A DNA stretch of 64,000 nucleotides, from NCBI RefSeq assembly GCF_030373445.1, contig NZ_JAUCYU010000001.1, positions 62,001-126,000 on the forward strand. The letters run 5' to 3'. Below the pieces are notes generated by a model, which saw nothing but the letters and a program-made list of their open reading frames with translations, was not told the DNA's origin and did no database searches. A program made the translations under genes and the position numbers. Positions 32,956 to 41,890 of the stretch are shown piece after piece (position 1 is the first letter of the stretch; every line of letters starts with the position of its first letter). The stretch is from Roseovarius sp. (GTDB taxonomy: Bacteria > Pseudomonadota > Alphaproteobacteria > Rhodobacterales > Rhodobacteraceae).

Positions 32956-33564
32956 TCAGGATTTCTGGCCGATCTTCGGCTCGGCCCCGTCCTTGATCCG
33001 GGCAATGTTCTCCCGGTGCCGCACGAAGACGAGGATCGTCAGGATCACCCCCAGCACGAACATCCGCGGATGCCCCAGAGCGAAAACCCACAGCGTCGAC
33101 AGCGCCGCCGCCATCAGCGCGCCCATGGAAGAAGTCCTTGTGACAGCGACGGTTACGGCCCATGTCAGGCAGGCCGCGATCCCCACCGGCAAGGCCAGCG
33201 CCAGCAATATGCCCAGGAATGTCGCCACCCCCTTGCCGCCCCGGAATCCCAGCCAGACCGGGAAGCAATGCCCCAGGAAAGCCGCCAGGCCGGCAAGCTG
33301 CGCCGCATCCTCCCCGGTGATCCACCGCGCCAGCAGCACCGCCACCGCCCCCTTCGCGCCATCAAGGAGCAACGTCGCCGCCGCCGCCCGCTTGTCACCG
33401 GTCCGCAGAACATTGGTCGCCCCGATGTTCCCCGACCCGATCTCCCGCAGATTTCCCAATCCCAACCAACGGGTTAGCAGTATCCCGAACGGGATCGACC
33501 CCAGCAAGTAGCCGATCACGGCCCAAAGCAGGAGAAGCATGATCGGTGTGTCCATCAAGGGCAT
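32956..33564 (-). CDS. plsY: Glycerol-3-phosphate acyltransferase (acyl-phosphate type)
   Basis: A 202-aa integral membrane enzyme that acylates glycerol 3-phosphate using acyl-phosphate, starting phospholipid synthesis. GSIPFGILL, IGSGNIGATNVLR, GHCFPVWLGFRGGKGVAT and GHPRMF motifs are all present. It ends the minus-strand pyr operon, a common order in alphaproteobacteria. Confidence 0.97.
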   Translation of the reverse strand: MPLMDTPIMLLLLWAVIGYLLGSIPFGILLTRWLGLGNLREIGSGNIGATNVLRTGDKRAAAATLLLDGAKGAVAVLLARWITGEDAAQLAGLAAFLGHCFPVWLGFRGGKGVATFLGILLALALPVGIAACLTWAVTVAVTRTSSMGALMAAALSTLWVFALGHPRMFVLGVILTILVFVRHRENIARIKDGAEPKIGQKS

Positions 33565-33594
33565 GTGAAAGCGCCTCTTCCGTGTTCAGTGATA

Positions 33595-34506
33595 TCACTC
33601 GTCAGGCAGTAGATACGCCGCGCCGTTCTCCGGGACAACCATGACCGGCGAAACCATGTCACGCCCCCGGACAACCTCGAAAACAAGGCGAGATTGCGGG
33701 TGGCTCTCGGTGATGAAAAGCCGCACCACTTCGGCCATCATGTCCTCGGCGTATTCCAGCCGCGGATCGGTGAAAAAGACCCTCTCCCGACACGGATGCG
33801 CGACCCAGCCGCGCTCCATGCCGTTTCCGGCCATCATGTCCTGGAACAGCGTGTCATGTGCCAGAAGGGTGGGCGTCATCCACTCGTGCGACCCTTCGTA
33901 ATAGAAGGCTGCCAGCCCCGCCTCGTTGACATCCTCCATACAGATCTCGCGTGCGATGCCTCGCTCGTTTTCCATCGCCCGTTCAAGGGCTTGCGGCCCG
34001 GTAAGCCCAAGCGCCCCGAGGTGCCTTCGCGTCACCGGGTGCACGGTGCCCGGCGTCTCCAGCGCGGCCATCCAGACAAGGTCGCCGGCAAAGGGCGCGG
34101 CCCAGACCCCGGGATGATCGGCCGGAAGATCTTCCCCGTTCTCGAAAAGCGGCCGCGCGATTTCCGCGTCCCGGCCCATGTAGTCGATGTGGCGGATCAG
34201 GGGCCGCAGCATGCCGGCCTCCACGGTGATGTTATCCGGGTCCTCCGCCACTGCGGCGGTGAACTCGCGCAGCAGGTCGTCCGTCTCCAGGCCATCTCCG
34301 AGCATGGCCCTGTATGTCTTCCACATGTTCGTCATGTCGATGGTCGTGGGGGCCTCCTGCTGCTCGGAATGCCATACATGCAGCCCGGCCTCCCCCTCGC
34401 TCGCGACCCTGGCTACACTGGCAGAGTCCTGTATCCGCGAGCCTATCTCGTCCCGGAACGCCTTCAGGGACATTCCCCGTCTTCGGCCAAACCAATTTCT
34501 GAGCAT
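33595..34506 (-). CDS. Unknown protein, weakly DUF1444-like
   Basis: A 303-aa soluble protein with no signal peptide. Residues 100-270 recall the DUF1444 (YtpQ) pattern: an acidic segment, WAAPFAGDLVWMAALETPGTVHPVTRRHLGALGLTGPQ, AAFYYEGSHEWMTPTLL and a late stretch with WVAHPCRERVFFTDP. I am not certain of this link. ATG 34506 starts MLRNWFGRRRGM; the in-frame upstream extension lies in an A/T-richer gap. It is followed 30 nt later by plsY. Function unknown. Confidence 0.65.
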   Translation of the reverse strand: MLRNWFGRRRGMSLKAFRDEIGSRIQDSASVARVASEGEAGLHVWHSEQQEAPTTIDMTNMWKTYRAMLGDGLETDDLLREFTAAVAEDPDNITVEAGMLRPLIRHIDYMGRDAEIARPLFENGEDLPADHPGVWAAPFAGDLVWMAALETPGTVHPVTRRHLGALGLTGPQALERAMENERGIAREICMEDVNEAGLAAFYYEGSHEWMTPTLLAHDTLFQDMMAGNGMERGWVAHPCRERVFFTDPRLEYAEDMMAEVVRLFITESHPQSRLVFEVVRGRDMVSPVMVVPENGAAYLLPDE

Positions 34507-34534
34507 GAATTTTCCAAATAGATTTTCAGTTCCA

Positions 34535-35806
34535 TTATTCGGCGAAAACGCATTCGCCACCCACGTAAGTCGCCAGCACACGCCCCTGCATGCGCTGGCC
34601 GTCAAAGGGCGTGTTCTTGGATTTCGACCGCAGGGTTTCGCGATCCATGATGAAGGGTTTGTCGGGGTCGAACAGCACCAGGTCGGCCGGCGCCCCCTTG
34701 CCCAGGCGCCCGCTTTCCAGCCCCAGCCGCTTGGCGGGGTTGAGCGCCAAGGCCTTGAAAAGCTGGGGCAAACTCAGGTCGCCGGAATGGTAGAGCCGCA
34801 TCGCCGCCGGCAGCAATGTCTCCAGCGCCACCGCCCCGCTCGCCGCCTCCTCGAAGGGCAGGCGCTTGCTTTCCTCGTCCTGCGGCGTGTGCATCGAAGA
34901 GATCGTGTCGATCAGCCCCTCGCGCACCGCCTCGACCACCGCCATCCGGTCCTCCTCGGACCTCAGCGGCGGCTTGACCTTGAAGAAGGTCCGGTAATCG
35001 GCCACGTCCAGCTCGTTCAGCGTCAGGTGATGGATCGAGGTGCCGGCGGTTACGTCGAACCCGTTGTTCTTGGCCCGCTCCAGCGCTGGCAACGCCCGCG
35101 CCGCCGTGATCTGGTCGGCATGGTACCGCGCCCTCGTCATCTCGATCAGCGCGATGTCCCGGTCCAGCCCCATCCGTTCCGCCATCGGCGAGACGGCGGG
35201 CAACCCCTTGAGAGAAGAGAACTTTCCGCTAGTCGCCGACGCCCCCGCCGACAGCACCGGCTCCTGTGGATGCGCGATCACCAGCGCCCCAAGGCTGCGG
35301 GCATAGGTCAGCGCCCGGGTGAAAACCTTGGTATCGGTCACCACGTGGTCGCAGTCGGTAAAGGCCACGGCGCCAGCATCCATCAGGAAGCTGATCTCGG
35401 TCATCTCCCGGCCCTCGCGCCCCTTGGTCAGGGCGGCCATGGCCAGCACGGTCACATCCGCCGCCTCCTGCGCTCGCCGCGCCACGAATTCCAGCGTTTC
35501 CGGGCTGTCGATCGCGGGCAGCGTATCGGGCCGCGTCACCATCGTGGTGACCCCGCCCGCCGCAGCCGCCAGCCCGGCCGAGCGATAGCTCTCCTTGTGC
35601 CGCTCGCCGGGCTCACAGACCTTCACGCCGATATCGACAATCCCCGGCGCCAGGCACTTGCCCCCGCAATCGACGACCTTCTCGGCCTTGGGCGCTTCGC
35701 CGTTGCCCCGGTCCAGCACCTTCCCACCGCCGGCCAACAGCCAGCCCGGCGCGTCCGTGCCAGCTTCCGGATCGATCAGCCGGGCGTTGTGAAAAAGGGT
35801 TTTCAA
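34535..35806 (-). CDS. pyrC: Dihydroorotase-like protein lacking the catalytic metal residues (pseudo-DHOase)
   Basis: A 423-aa amidohydrolase-fold protein. Active dihydroorotases have DxHVHLREPG at the first metal site; this protein reads DIGVKVCEPGERHKES, losing both His and the Arg. The late catalytic Asp motif (TDHAPH) is SMHTPQ. The rest of the fold is intact (LVIAHPQEPVL, GTSIHHLTLNELD). This is the class of inactive subunit that supports aspartate carbamoyltransferase in many bacteria. It lies in one operon with pyrB. TTG at 35806 overlaps the stop of the upstream membrane gene. Symbol given by family, not by expected activity. Confidence 0.88.
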   Translation of the reverse strand: MKTLFHNARLIDPEAGTDAPGWLLAGGGKVLDRGNGEAPKAEKVVDCGGKCLAPGIVDIGVKVCEPGERHKESYRSAGLAAAAGGVTTMVTRPDTLPAIDSPETLEFVARRAQEAADVTVLAMAALTKGREGREMTEISFLMDAGAVAFTDCDHVVTDTKVFTRALTYARSLGALVIAHPQEPVLSAGASATSGKFSSLKGLPAVSPMAERMGLDRDIALIEMTRARYHADQITAARALPALERAKNNGFDVTAGTSIHHLTLNELDVADYRTFFKVKPPLRSEEDRMAVVEAVREGLIDTISSMHTPQDEESKRLPFEEAASGAVALETLLPAAMRLYHSGDLSLPQLFKALALNPAKRLGLESGRLGKGAPADLVLFDPDKPFIMDRETLRSKSKNTPFDGQRMQGRVLATYVGGECVFAE

Positions 35807-36330
35807 ACCGCCTGCCCCTTCTGAATGTCTCGCATCATCCGATACACCTCCGCCCCGTTCTCGATGCGTTCAAAGCCCACGTCAACGCGGTAATGCCCGT
35901 TCTTCTTCCGCCGCATTTCATGGTTGAACATGATCGAGGCCGGTTGGCCCCCGTCATAGTCGATCACCGTCGATTTCGTGATCGGATAGCTTTTCAGGCT
36001 GCGGCCCCGGAACGGCAGGTCGGTCGCGATGAAGGCCCGCCGGTCGGTCAGCGTGTACCACGTATGCCGCCGCCGCCACGCGCTCCAGAAGGTCGACCCG
36101 AAGGCGACCCCGAGCCCCACGAAGAAATGCAGCAGCCCGAACATCCAGAAGAACCCGCCCGCCTGCGAGGCCAGCACCATCCACACCAGGGCGAAGCCCG
36201 CGAAGAACAGCCCGAACAGGAACCCCATGATATTCTTCGCTTTTAACGTCACGCGCCCATCAGGCCGCCCCTGCCAGAGCACGGTTTCGTCGTCGTCGAG
36301 AATGCCCTTCCAGCTGTCGGCCTCGCTCAT
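35803..36330 (-). CDS. Membrane protein with bacterial PH-like domain
   Basis: A 175-aa protein: ETVLWQGRPDGRVTLKAKNI at the N-terminus, two helices (about residues 33-80), then the bacterial PH motif RRRHTWYTLTDRRAFIATDL and a C-terminal basic domain. It overlaps pyrC by 4 nt and the next gene upstream by 4 nt, and both lie between pyrB and pyrC. No role in pyrimidine synthesis is known to me for such proteins. Confidence 0.8.
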   Translation of the reverse strand: MSEADSWKGILDDDETVLWQGRPDGRVTLKAKNIMGFLFGLFFAGFALVWMVLASQAGGFFWMFGLLHFFVGLGVAFGSTFWSAWRRRHTWYTLTDRRAFIATDLPFRGRSLKSYPITKSTVIDYDGGQPASIMFNHEMRRKKNGHYRVDVGFERIENGAEVYRMMRDIQKGQAV

Positions 36331-36767
36331 CCGCCCCTCCCCGCCCCGGCACGGCGCAGCCGGGCCAGCGTGGCGTCGCGGTCGGCCTGGTACTTCAGCA
36401 GGTGCTTGTCGCCAGACGTGGTCACCACCTGCACCGCCGAGCCGAGGCTGCGCACACGCTCGATCTCGCCCAGCCGAACCCTGCGCCCGTTCGGTCCCAG
36501 AAGCCGCTCCTCGGTCAGCACCCAGCGAACCGCCATCTCCTCGGATAACAGGTACCACGACCGCAGGCCCACCGCCGCCAGCCCGCCCACGGCGCCCGTC
36601 CAGACATGCGGGTTGCCGATGGCCCACAGAACCGCCATGCCGCCCGCCATGCCAAGCGCGGCCATCCACGCCTGGTCGCGCCAGTATGTCGCCCGGTCGG
36701 GCGCGAATTCCGCCAGTATCGCCTCGCCCTCGGCCGGTTCCGGCCGGGAAAGGGCGGCATCGCTCAC
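36327..36767 (-). CDS. Membrane protein with PH-like C-terminus
   Basis: A 146-aa protein from GTG 36767: an acidic N-terminus ([20 protein letters not shown]), two helices (residues 33-75, AALGMAGGMAVLWAIGN), then WVLTEERLLGPNGRRVRLGEIERVRSLGSAVQVVTTSG, a YdbS/PH-like strand pattern. Starts and stops overlap neighbours by 4 nt. The similarity to the adjacent gene product suggests a duplicated pair. Function unknown. Confidence 0.78.
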   Translation of the reverse strand: MSDAALSRPEPAEGEAILAEFAPDRATYWRDQAWMAALGMAGGMAVLWAIGNPHVWTGAVGGLAAVGLRSWYLLSEEMAVRWVLTEERLLGPNGRRVRLGEIERVRSLGSAVQVVTTSGDKHLLKYQADRDATLARLRRAGAGRGG

Positions 36768-37303
36768 CGGGCCACCAGCACGAGGGTCAGGATGATCGCC
36801 AGCGCGACCACCCCCGCCACGGCCCAGAGCCAGTTGCGCTGGCGCGGCGCCTCGGTTTCGCTGGCGCCACCCGACACCGTGCCCTGCGCCGATCCCGAGG
36901 GCAGCGTCTCGAACGAGACGGGCGGGCGGTCTTCCGAGAAGCTTCCGATCAGGCGCAGCGGCGCGCGCGGGATCAGCGTCTGCGCCTTGCCACCAAGGGC
37001 TTTCGACGTCACCACCATCACCCAACCCTGCTGCCCGTCAAGTCGGGCGCGCATGTCCTGAAGCTGATCGCGGGGAATGCCCATCCCTTCTTCGAGATAG
37101 CCGGCCAGGCCCACACCTTCGAGGTCGCTCGCCTGGAACACCTCCACATGTTCGGGGTCAAGCGTGTCCGCCCCCAGCGCCTTCTGCGCCGGCCATTCGC
37201 CGTTGCGGCGGTTGAAATTCGCGGCCTCGTCGCCTTCGAGGTCGACCGCGAAGACCCACACAAGGCCCCGGTCGCTTGCCTTCACGTTGATCTTGTCGCT
37301 CAT
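36764..37303 (-). CDS. Tail-anchored membrane protein of unknown function in the pyr operon
   Basis: A 179-aa protein with a soluble N-terminal domain ([30 protein letters not shown]..., followed by [18 protein letters not shown]), a Ser/Thr/Gly-rich linker and a single C-terminal helix ([20 protein letters not shown]). I recognise no family. It starts inside the stop of pyrB (ATGA) so its translation is coupled to aspartate carbamoyltransferase. Confidence 0.8.
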   Translation of the reverse strand: MSDKINVKASDRGLVWVFAVDLEGDEAANFNRRNGEWPAQKALGADTLDPEHVEVFQASDLEGVGLAGYLEEGMGIPRDQLQDMRARLDGQQGWVMVVTSKALGGKAQTLIPRAPLRLIGSFSEDRPPVSFETLPSGSAQGTVSGGASETEAPRQRNWLWAVAGVVALAIILTLVLVAR

Positions 37304-38253
37304 ACCATCACCTCTCTGGTTCGGTTGGCGCGCAGGTTTCGCGCCAGAAGGTCCATTGCCGCCATACGCACGGCGACCCCCATCTCCACCTGGTCCTGGA
37401 TGACGCTGCGATTGATGTCGTCGGCGATCTCGCCGTCGATTTCGACCCCCCGGTTCATCGGACCCGGGTGCATGACGATGGCGTCGTCCTTCGCGTAGGC
37501 CAGCTTCTCTGCATCCAGCCCGTAACGGAAGTAGTATTCCCGCTCCGACGGGATGAAGCCGCCGTCCATCCGCTCCTTCTGAAGCCGCAGCATCATCACC
37601 ACGTCGACGTCGCGCAGCCCTTCCTTCATGTCCTCGAACACCTCGACCCCGAAGTCGGAAATGCCCGACGGCATCAGCGTCGGCGGCCCGATCAGCCGTA
37701 CGCGGTTCTCCATCTTGTGCAGCAGAAGTATGTTCGACCGCGCCACCCGCGAATGGGCGATATCGCCGCAGATCGCGATGCTGAGACGATGCAGCCGGCC
37801 CTTGGCGCGGCGGATGGTCAGCGCATCCAGCAGCGCCTGCGTGGGGTGCTCGTGCCGCCCGTCACCGGCGTTCAGCACGGCACAGTTCACCTTCTGCGCA
37901 AGCAGGTCCACCGCCCCTGAATGCGGGTGCCGCACGACCAGCAGGTCGGGATGCATCGCGTTCAGCGTCAGCGCCGTGTCGATCAGCGTCTCGCCCTTTT
38001 TGATCGAGCTTGCCTGCATCCCCATGTTCATCACGTCCGCCCCCAGCCGCTTGCCCGCCAACTCGAAACTGGCCTGCGTGCGGGTGGAATTCTCGAAGAA
38101 CATGTTGATCTGGGTCAGACCTGCCAGCGCATCGCCGTGCTTCATGTTGGACCGGTTGAGGTACACATAGCGCTCGGACAGGTCGAGAATGGTGCTGATT
38201 TCCGGGGCCGCGAGGGGCTCGATCCCCAGGAGATGGGTTTGTGAAAAGCTCAT
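37300..38253 (-). CDS. pyrB: Aspartate carbamoyltransferase catalytic subunit
   Basis: Condenses carbamoyl phosphate and aspartate, the committed step of pyrimidine synthesis. It has 317 aa. [24 protein letters not shown] binds carbamoyl phosphate, [18 protein letters not shown] and [13 protein letters not shown] follow, and [12 protein letters not shown] closes the active site. First gene of the pyr-plsY operon. Confidence 0.97.
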   Translation of the reverse strand: MSFSQTHLLGIEPLAAPEISTILDLSERYVYLNRSNMKHGDALAGLTQINMFFENSTRTQASFELAGKRLGADVMNMGMQASSIKKGETLIDTALTLNAMHPDLLVVRHPHSGAVDLLAQKVNCAVLNAGDGRHEHPTQALLDALTIRRAKGRLHRLSIAICGDIAHSRVARSNILLLHKMENRVRLIGPPTLMPSGISDFGVEVFEDMKEGLRDVDVVMMLRLQKERMDGGFIPSEREYYFRYGLDAEKLAYAKDDAIVMHPGPMNRGVEIDGEIADDINRSVIQDQVEMGVAVRMAAMDLLARNLRANRTREVMV

Positions 38254-38356
38254 CCGCCGCTCTCTCTTGTCTGGGCCGGGTTATAGGAACGCCGCGTTGC
38301 GGAGTCTAGCGCATCACGAAGTCGTTGGCTTGCGGGGTCCATGACGCGAACATATA

Positions 38357-39601
38357 GTGAACACCATGGCTGCGATGACCCTCGATCAGAAACTGGCGAT
38401 TCTTTCCGATGCCGCGAAATACGATGCCTCCTGCGCATCGAGCGGCGGCGCGAAGCGTCACAGCCGCGATGGCAAGGGGCTGGGCTCGGTCACCGGGTCG
38501 GGCATCTGCCACGCCTATGCGCCCGATGGCCGCTGCATCAGCCTGCTCAAGATCCTGATGACGAATTTCTGCATCTACGACTGCGCCTATTGCATCAACC
38601 GGGTCAGTTCCAACGTCAAACGCGCCCGTTTCAGCCCCGAGGAGGTGGTGCATCTCACCCTCGAATTCTATCGCCGCAACTATATCGAGGGGCTGTTCCT
38701 CAGCTCCGGCATCATCCGCTCGCCCGACGACACGATGGCCGACATGGTGCGCATCGCCCGGACCCTGCGGACCGAGCACCGCTTTCGCGGGTACATCCAC
38801 CTCAAGACCATCCCCGACGCCGACCCGAAATTGATCGAGGAGGCCGGGCTCTACGCCGACCGGCTGTCGATCAACGTGGAACTGCCCACCGACACTGCCG
38901 TGAAATCCTACGCGCCCGAGAAGTCGCCCGACCAGATCCGCAAGGCGATGGCCGATGTGCGCATCCTCAAGGAAGAGCGGAAGGAGAAAAGCTTCACCGG
39001 CAAGCGCCCGCCGCGCTTTGCCCCGGCGGGGCAGTCGACGCAGATGATCGTGGGGGCAGACGGGGCGAACGATGCTACCATCCTGAAAACCTCCACCCGG
39101 CTTTACAGTAGTTACCGGCTGAAACGCGTCTATTACTCGGCCTTCTCGCCCATCCCCGATGCTTCGTCCACGCTGCCGCTGATCAAGCCGCCTTTGATGC
39201 GCGAACACCGGCTCTACCAGGCCGACTGGCTGTTGCGGTTCTATGGGTTCGAACTGGGCGAGATCACGGGGGCCACTCAGGGCGGCAACCTAGATCTGGA
39301 GGTCGATCCGAAGCTCGCCTGGGCGCTGGCCAATCGGCATGCCTTCCCCGTCGACGTGAACCGGGCCGACCGGGAAACTCTGCTCCGCGTGCCGGGGTTT
39401 GGCACGAAAACGGTGACCCGCATCCTCGCCACCCGCCGCCATCGCGGCCTGCGTTACGAGGACCTGCAGCGCATGGGCGCCAACCTCAAGAACGCCCGCC
39501 CCTTCATCACCCTCCCCGGATGGAGCCCGCGCAACACGCTCGACGCCGCCGACCTGCGCGCGCGCTTCGCGCCGCCGCCGGAACAGCTGGCGCTGTTCTG
39601 A
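38357..39601 (+). CDS. Radical SAM protein with C-terminal helix-hairpin-helix (putative DNA modification/repair)
   Basis: A 414-aa protein. SGICHAYAPDGRCISLLKILMTNFCIYDCAYCINRVSSN holds the radical SAM cluster motif with Cys at CIYDCAYC (a CxxxCxxC). The C-terminal region (PVDVNRADRETLLRVPGFGTKTVTRILATRR) is an HhH DNA-binding unit. This is the architecture of TIGR03916-type proteins predicted to act in DNA modification or repair and found next to UdgX-type genes. Its TGA overlaps the next ATG (TGATG). First gene of the operon 38357-43649. Confidence 0.93.
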   Translation: MNTMAAMTLDQKLAILSDAAKYDASCASSGGAKRHSRDGKGLGSVTGSGICHAYAPDGRCISLLKILMTNFCIYDCAYCINRVSSNVKRARFSPEEVVHLTLEFYRRNYIEGLFLSSGIIRSPDDTMADMVRIARTLRTEHRFRGYIHLKTIPDADPKLIEEAGLYADRLSINVELPTDTAVKSYAPEKSPDQIRKAMADVRILKEERKEKSFTGKRPPRFAPAGQSTQMIVGADGANDATILKTSTRLYSSYRLKRVYYSAFSPIPDASSTLPLIKPPLMREHRLYQADWLLRFYGFELGEITGATQGGNLDLEVDPKLAWALANRHAFPVDVNRADRETLLRVPGFGTKTVTRILATRRHRGLRYEDLQRMGANLKNARPFITLPGWSPRNTLDAADLRARFAPPPEQLALF

Positions 39602-41040
39602 TGCACCGGGTCGACCTGCCCACCGTCGGCACCTTCGAGGCATGGCGCGATGCGGCGCGGGGGCTGCTTTCCGCGGGCGTTGCACCGGAGCAGGTGCTGT
39701 GGCAGCATGGCGAGGGGGCGGGCGACCTCTTCGACGGCCCCGGCGCCCCTCTGCCCAAGGCTGATGCCACTGCCCGGATCACTGTTCCCAAAGGGTTTCT
39801 GGCCCTCACCCGCCTCGCCCTCTGGCACCGCGATCCGGAACGCTTCGCGCGGGCCTATGCCCTGCTCTGCGCGTTGCAGGACAATCCCCGACTGATCCAC
39901 GACCGGGGCGACCCGCGTGTCGCCAAGCTCAACGCCATGGCCAAGGAAGTCGGCCGCGACAAGCACAAGATGACCGCCTTCGTCCGCTTCCGCGAGATCG
40001 GCGAGCCTGACGCCCCACGCCGCCGCTTCGCCGCGTGGTTCGAGCCGTCGCATTTCATCACCGAACCCACCGCGCCCTTCTTTGCCAAGCGCTTCGGCGA
40101 CATGGACTGGACGATCTTCACCCCTGACCTGTCCGCGCATTTCGAAAATGGCACGCTCCGCTTCGCCCCCGGCGCGCCCAAGCCACCGCTGGCCGAGGAT
40201 GACACCGAAACCCTCTGGCGCACCTATTTCCGGTCGATCTTCAACCCGGCCCGGGTGAAGCTGAAGGCGATGCAGGCCGAGATGCCCAAGAAATACTGGA
40301 AGAACCTGCCCGAGGCCGACCTGATCCCCGAAATGGTCGCCACCGCCCGCGCCCGCGCCGCCGGCATGGCCGAGGCTGCACCGACACTCGCCCCGGCCCG
40401 CGCGGGGCGCATCCTTCACCGCCTGCACAACGAGCGAGAGGACGTGCCGCCCATCGACAGCGAGGCCGAGTTCCGCGCAGCACTTCAGGGCTGCCGCCGC
40501 TGCCCGCTTTGGGAAAATGCCACCCAGCCCGTGCCGGGCGAAGGGCCGCTCGATGCCAAGCTGATGTTCGTGGGCGAGCAGCCGGGCGATCAGGAAGACC
40601 TGACCGGTGGGCCTTTCGTCGGCCCCGCCGGGCGGCTGTTCGACGAGGTTCTGGGCGAGGCCGGCATCGACCGGTCAAAGGCCTACGTCACCAATGCCGT
40701 CAAGCACTTCAAGTTCAAGCCCCGCGGCAAGCGCCGCCTGCACGAACCGCCCAATTCGCACGAGATCCAGCATTGCCGCTGGTGGCTGGATATCGAGCGC
40801 AAGCGTGTGCAGCCCGGCCTGATCGTGGCGCTGGGGGCGACGGCACTGGAAAGCCTGACCGGCAACCGCAAGGGCTTACTCAAGCGCCGCGGCAGTGTCG
40901 AAGCCGCAGACGATGGCACGCCCGTCTTCATCACTGTCCACCCCAGCTTCCTCCTGCGCCTGCCCGACCGGGCGCAACAGGCCGACGAACGTGCCCGCTT
41001 CCGCGACGACCTGCGCGCCGCCGCCGCGATGGTGGCCTGA
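39601..41040 (+). CDS. udgX: Fusion of TIGR03915-type DNA-metabolism domain with UdgX uracil-DNA binding protein
   Basis: A 479-aa fusion. Residues 1 to about 250 match the TIGR03915 partner family (GFLALTRLALWHRDPERFARAYALL, FVRFREIGEPDAPRRRFAAWFEPSHFI, RTYFRSIFNPARVKLKAMQAEMPKKYWKNLPEA). Residues from about 290 form UdgX: CRRCPLWENATQPVPGEG, GEQPGDQEDLTGGPFVGPAGRLFDEVL, KHFKFKPRGKRRLHEPPNSHEI and ITVHPSFLLRLPD. The KRRLH loop carries the His that, in characterised UdgX, forms a covalent adduct with uracil-containing DNA. It shares 1 nt with the radical SAM gene. Confidence 0.93.
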   Translation: MHRVDLPTVGTFEAWRDAARGLLSAGVAPEQVLWQHGEGAGDLFDGPGAPLPKADATARITVPKGFLALTRLALWHRDPERFARAYALLCALQDNPRLIHDRGDPRVAKLNAMAKEVGRDKHKMTAFVRFREIGEPDAPRRRFAAWFEPSHFITEPTAPFFAKRFGDMDWTIFTPDLSAHFENGTLRFAPGAPKPPLAEDDTETLWRTYFRSIFNPARVKLKAMQAEMPKKYWKNLPEADLIPEMVATARARAAGMAEAAPTLAPARAGRILHRLHNEREDVPPIDSEAEFRAALQGCRRCPLWENATQPVPGEGPLDAKLMFVGEQPGDQEDLTGGPFVGPAGRLFDEVLGEAGIDRSKAYVTNAVKHFKFKPRGKRRLHEPPNSHEIQHCRWWLDIERKRVQPGLIVALGATALESLTGNRKGLLKRRGSVEAADDGTPVFITVHPSFLLRLPDRAQQADERARFRDDLRAAAAMVA

Positions 41041-41089
41041 CCCGCTTTTCCGGGTTCAGACCGGCCCGGCCTTGAGATACGCTGCGACC

Positions 41090-41890
41090 GTGGAATCGGA
41101 GCTTTCATATCACGCCGCCCGCGCGCTGCTGGAATGGCACATCGAACTCGGCGCGACCGAGGCGATCGGCGACCTGCCGGTCAACCGCTATGAAATTCCG
41201 GCCGCCGCGCTTGCCCCCAAGCCGGCGCCCGTCGAAGCCCAATCCACCGCCGCGCCGCCAATTCCCCAGCCCATGCCAGAGGTCGACCCGGTCGACGTGG
41301 CCCGCGCCGCCGCCGCCGATGCACCCGACCTCAGGGCGTTGGAGGCGGCGATGGCGGACTACCCCCATTGCGACCTGAAGATGGGCGCCCGGAACCTTGT
41401 CTTCTTCGATGGCAACCCCGCCGCCCGCGTGATGATCATCGGCGAGGCCCCGGGTCGTGACGAGGATATGCAGGGCAAGCCCTTCGTCGGCCGCGCCGGG
41501 CAGTTGCTCGACCGGATGCTGGCGGCGATCGGCATGGCCCGCCATGCCGATGACCCGGCCCGCGCGGTCTACATCACCAACGTCCTGCCTTGGCGCCCGC
41601 CCCAGAACCGCGACCCGACTCCCGAGGAGATCGCGATGCTGCTGCCCTTCGTGCAGCGGCACGTGGAGCTGGTCGACCCCGAACTGGTCGTGCTGATGGG
41701 CAACACGAGCTGTCAGGCCGGGCTGGGCCGCCGCGGCATCACCCGGCTGCGCGGCACCTGGACCCAGGCCTATGGCCGGCCGGCCCTGCCGATGTTCCAC
41801 CCGGCGGGCCTTTTGCGTAACCCGCACAACAAGCGGCACGCCTGGGCCGACCTGCTGGAGTTGCAGGCGCGGCTCGAGGGGGAAGCATGA
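41090..41890 (+). CDS. Uracil-DNA glycosylase, family 4 type
   Basis: A 266-aa protein from GTG 41090. After a variable N-terminal extension comes the family-4 core: CDLKMGARNLVFFDGNP, IIGEAPGRDEDMQGKPFVGRAGQLLDRMLAAIG, ITNVLPWRPPQNRDPTPEE, LMGNTSCQAGL and FHPAGLLRNPHNKRHAW. In other family-4 proteins four Cys bind an Fe-S cluster; here only a single Cys is visible in the CDLK position, plus one at SCQA, so a cluster is doubtful. This active-type glycosylase lies 49 nt after the UdgX fusion. Confidence 0.9.
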   Translation: MESELSYHAARALLEWHIELGATEAIGDLPVNRYEIPAAALAPKPAPVEAQSTAAPPIPQPMPEVDPVDVARAAAADAPDLRALEAAMADYPHCDLKMGARNLVFFDGNPAARVMIIGEAPGRDEDMQGKPFVGRAGQLLDRMLAAIGMARHADDPARAVYITNVLPWRPPQNRDPTPEEIAMLLPFVQRHVELVDPELVVLMGNTSCQAGLGRRGITRLRGTWTQAYGRPALPMFHPAGLLRNPHNKRHAWADLLELQARLEGEA

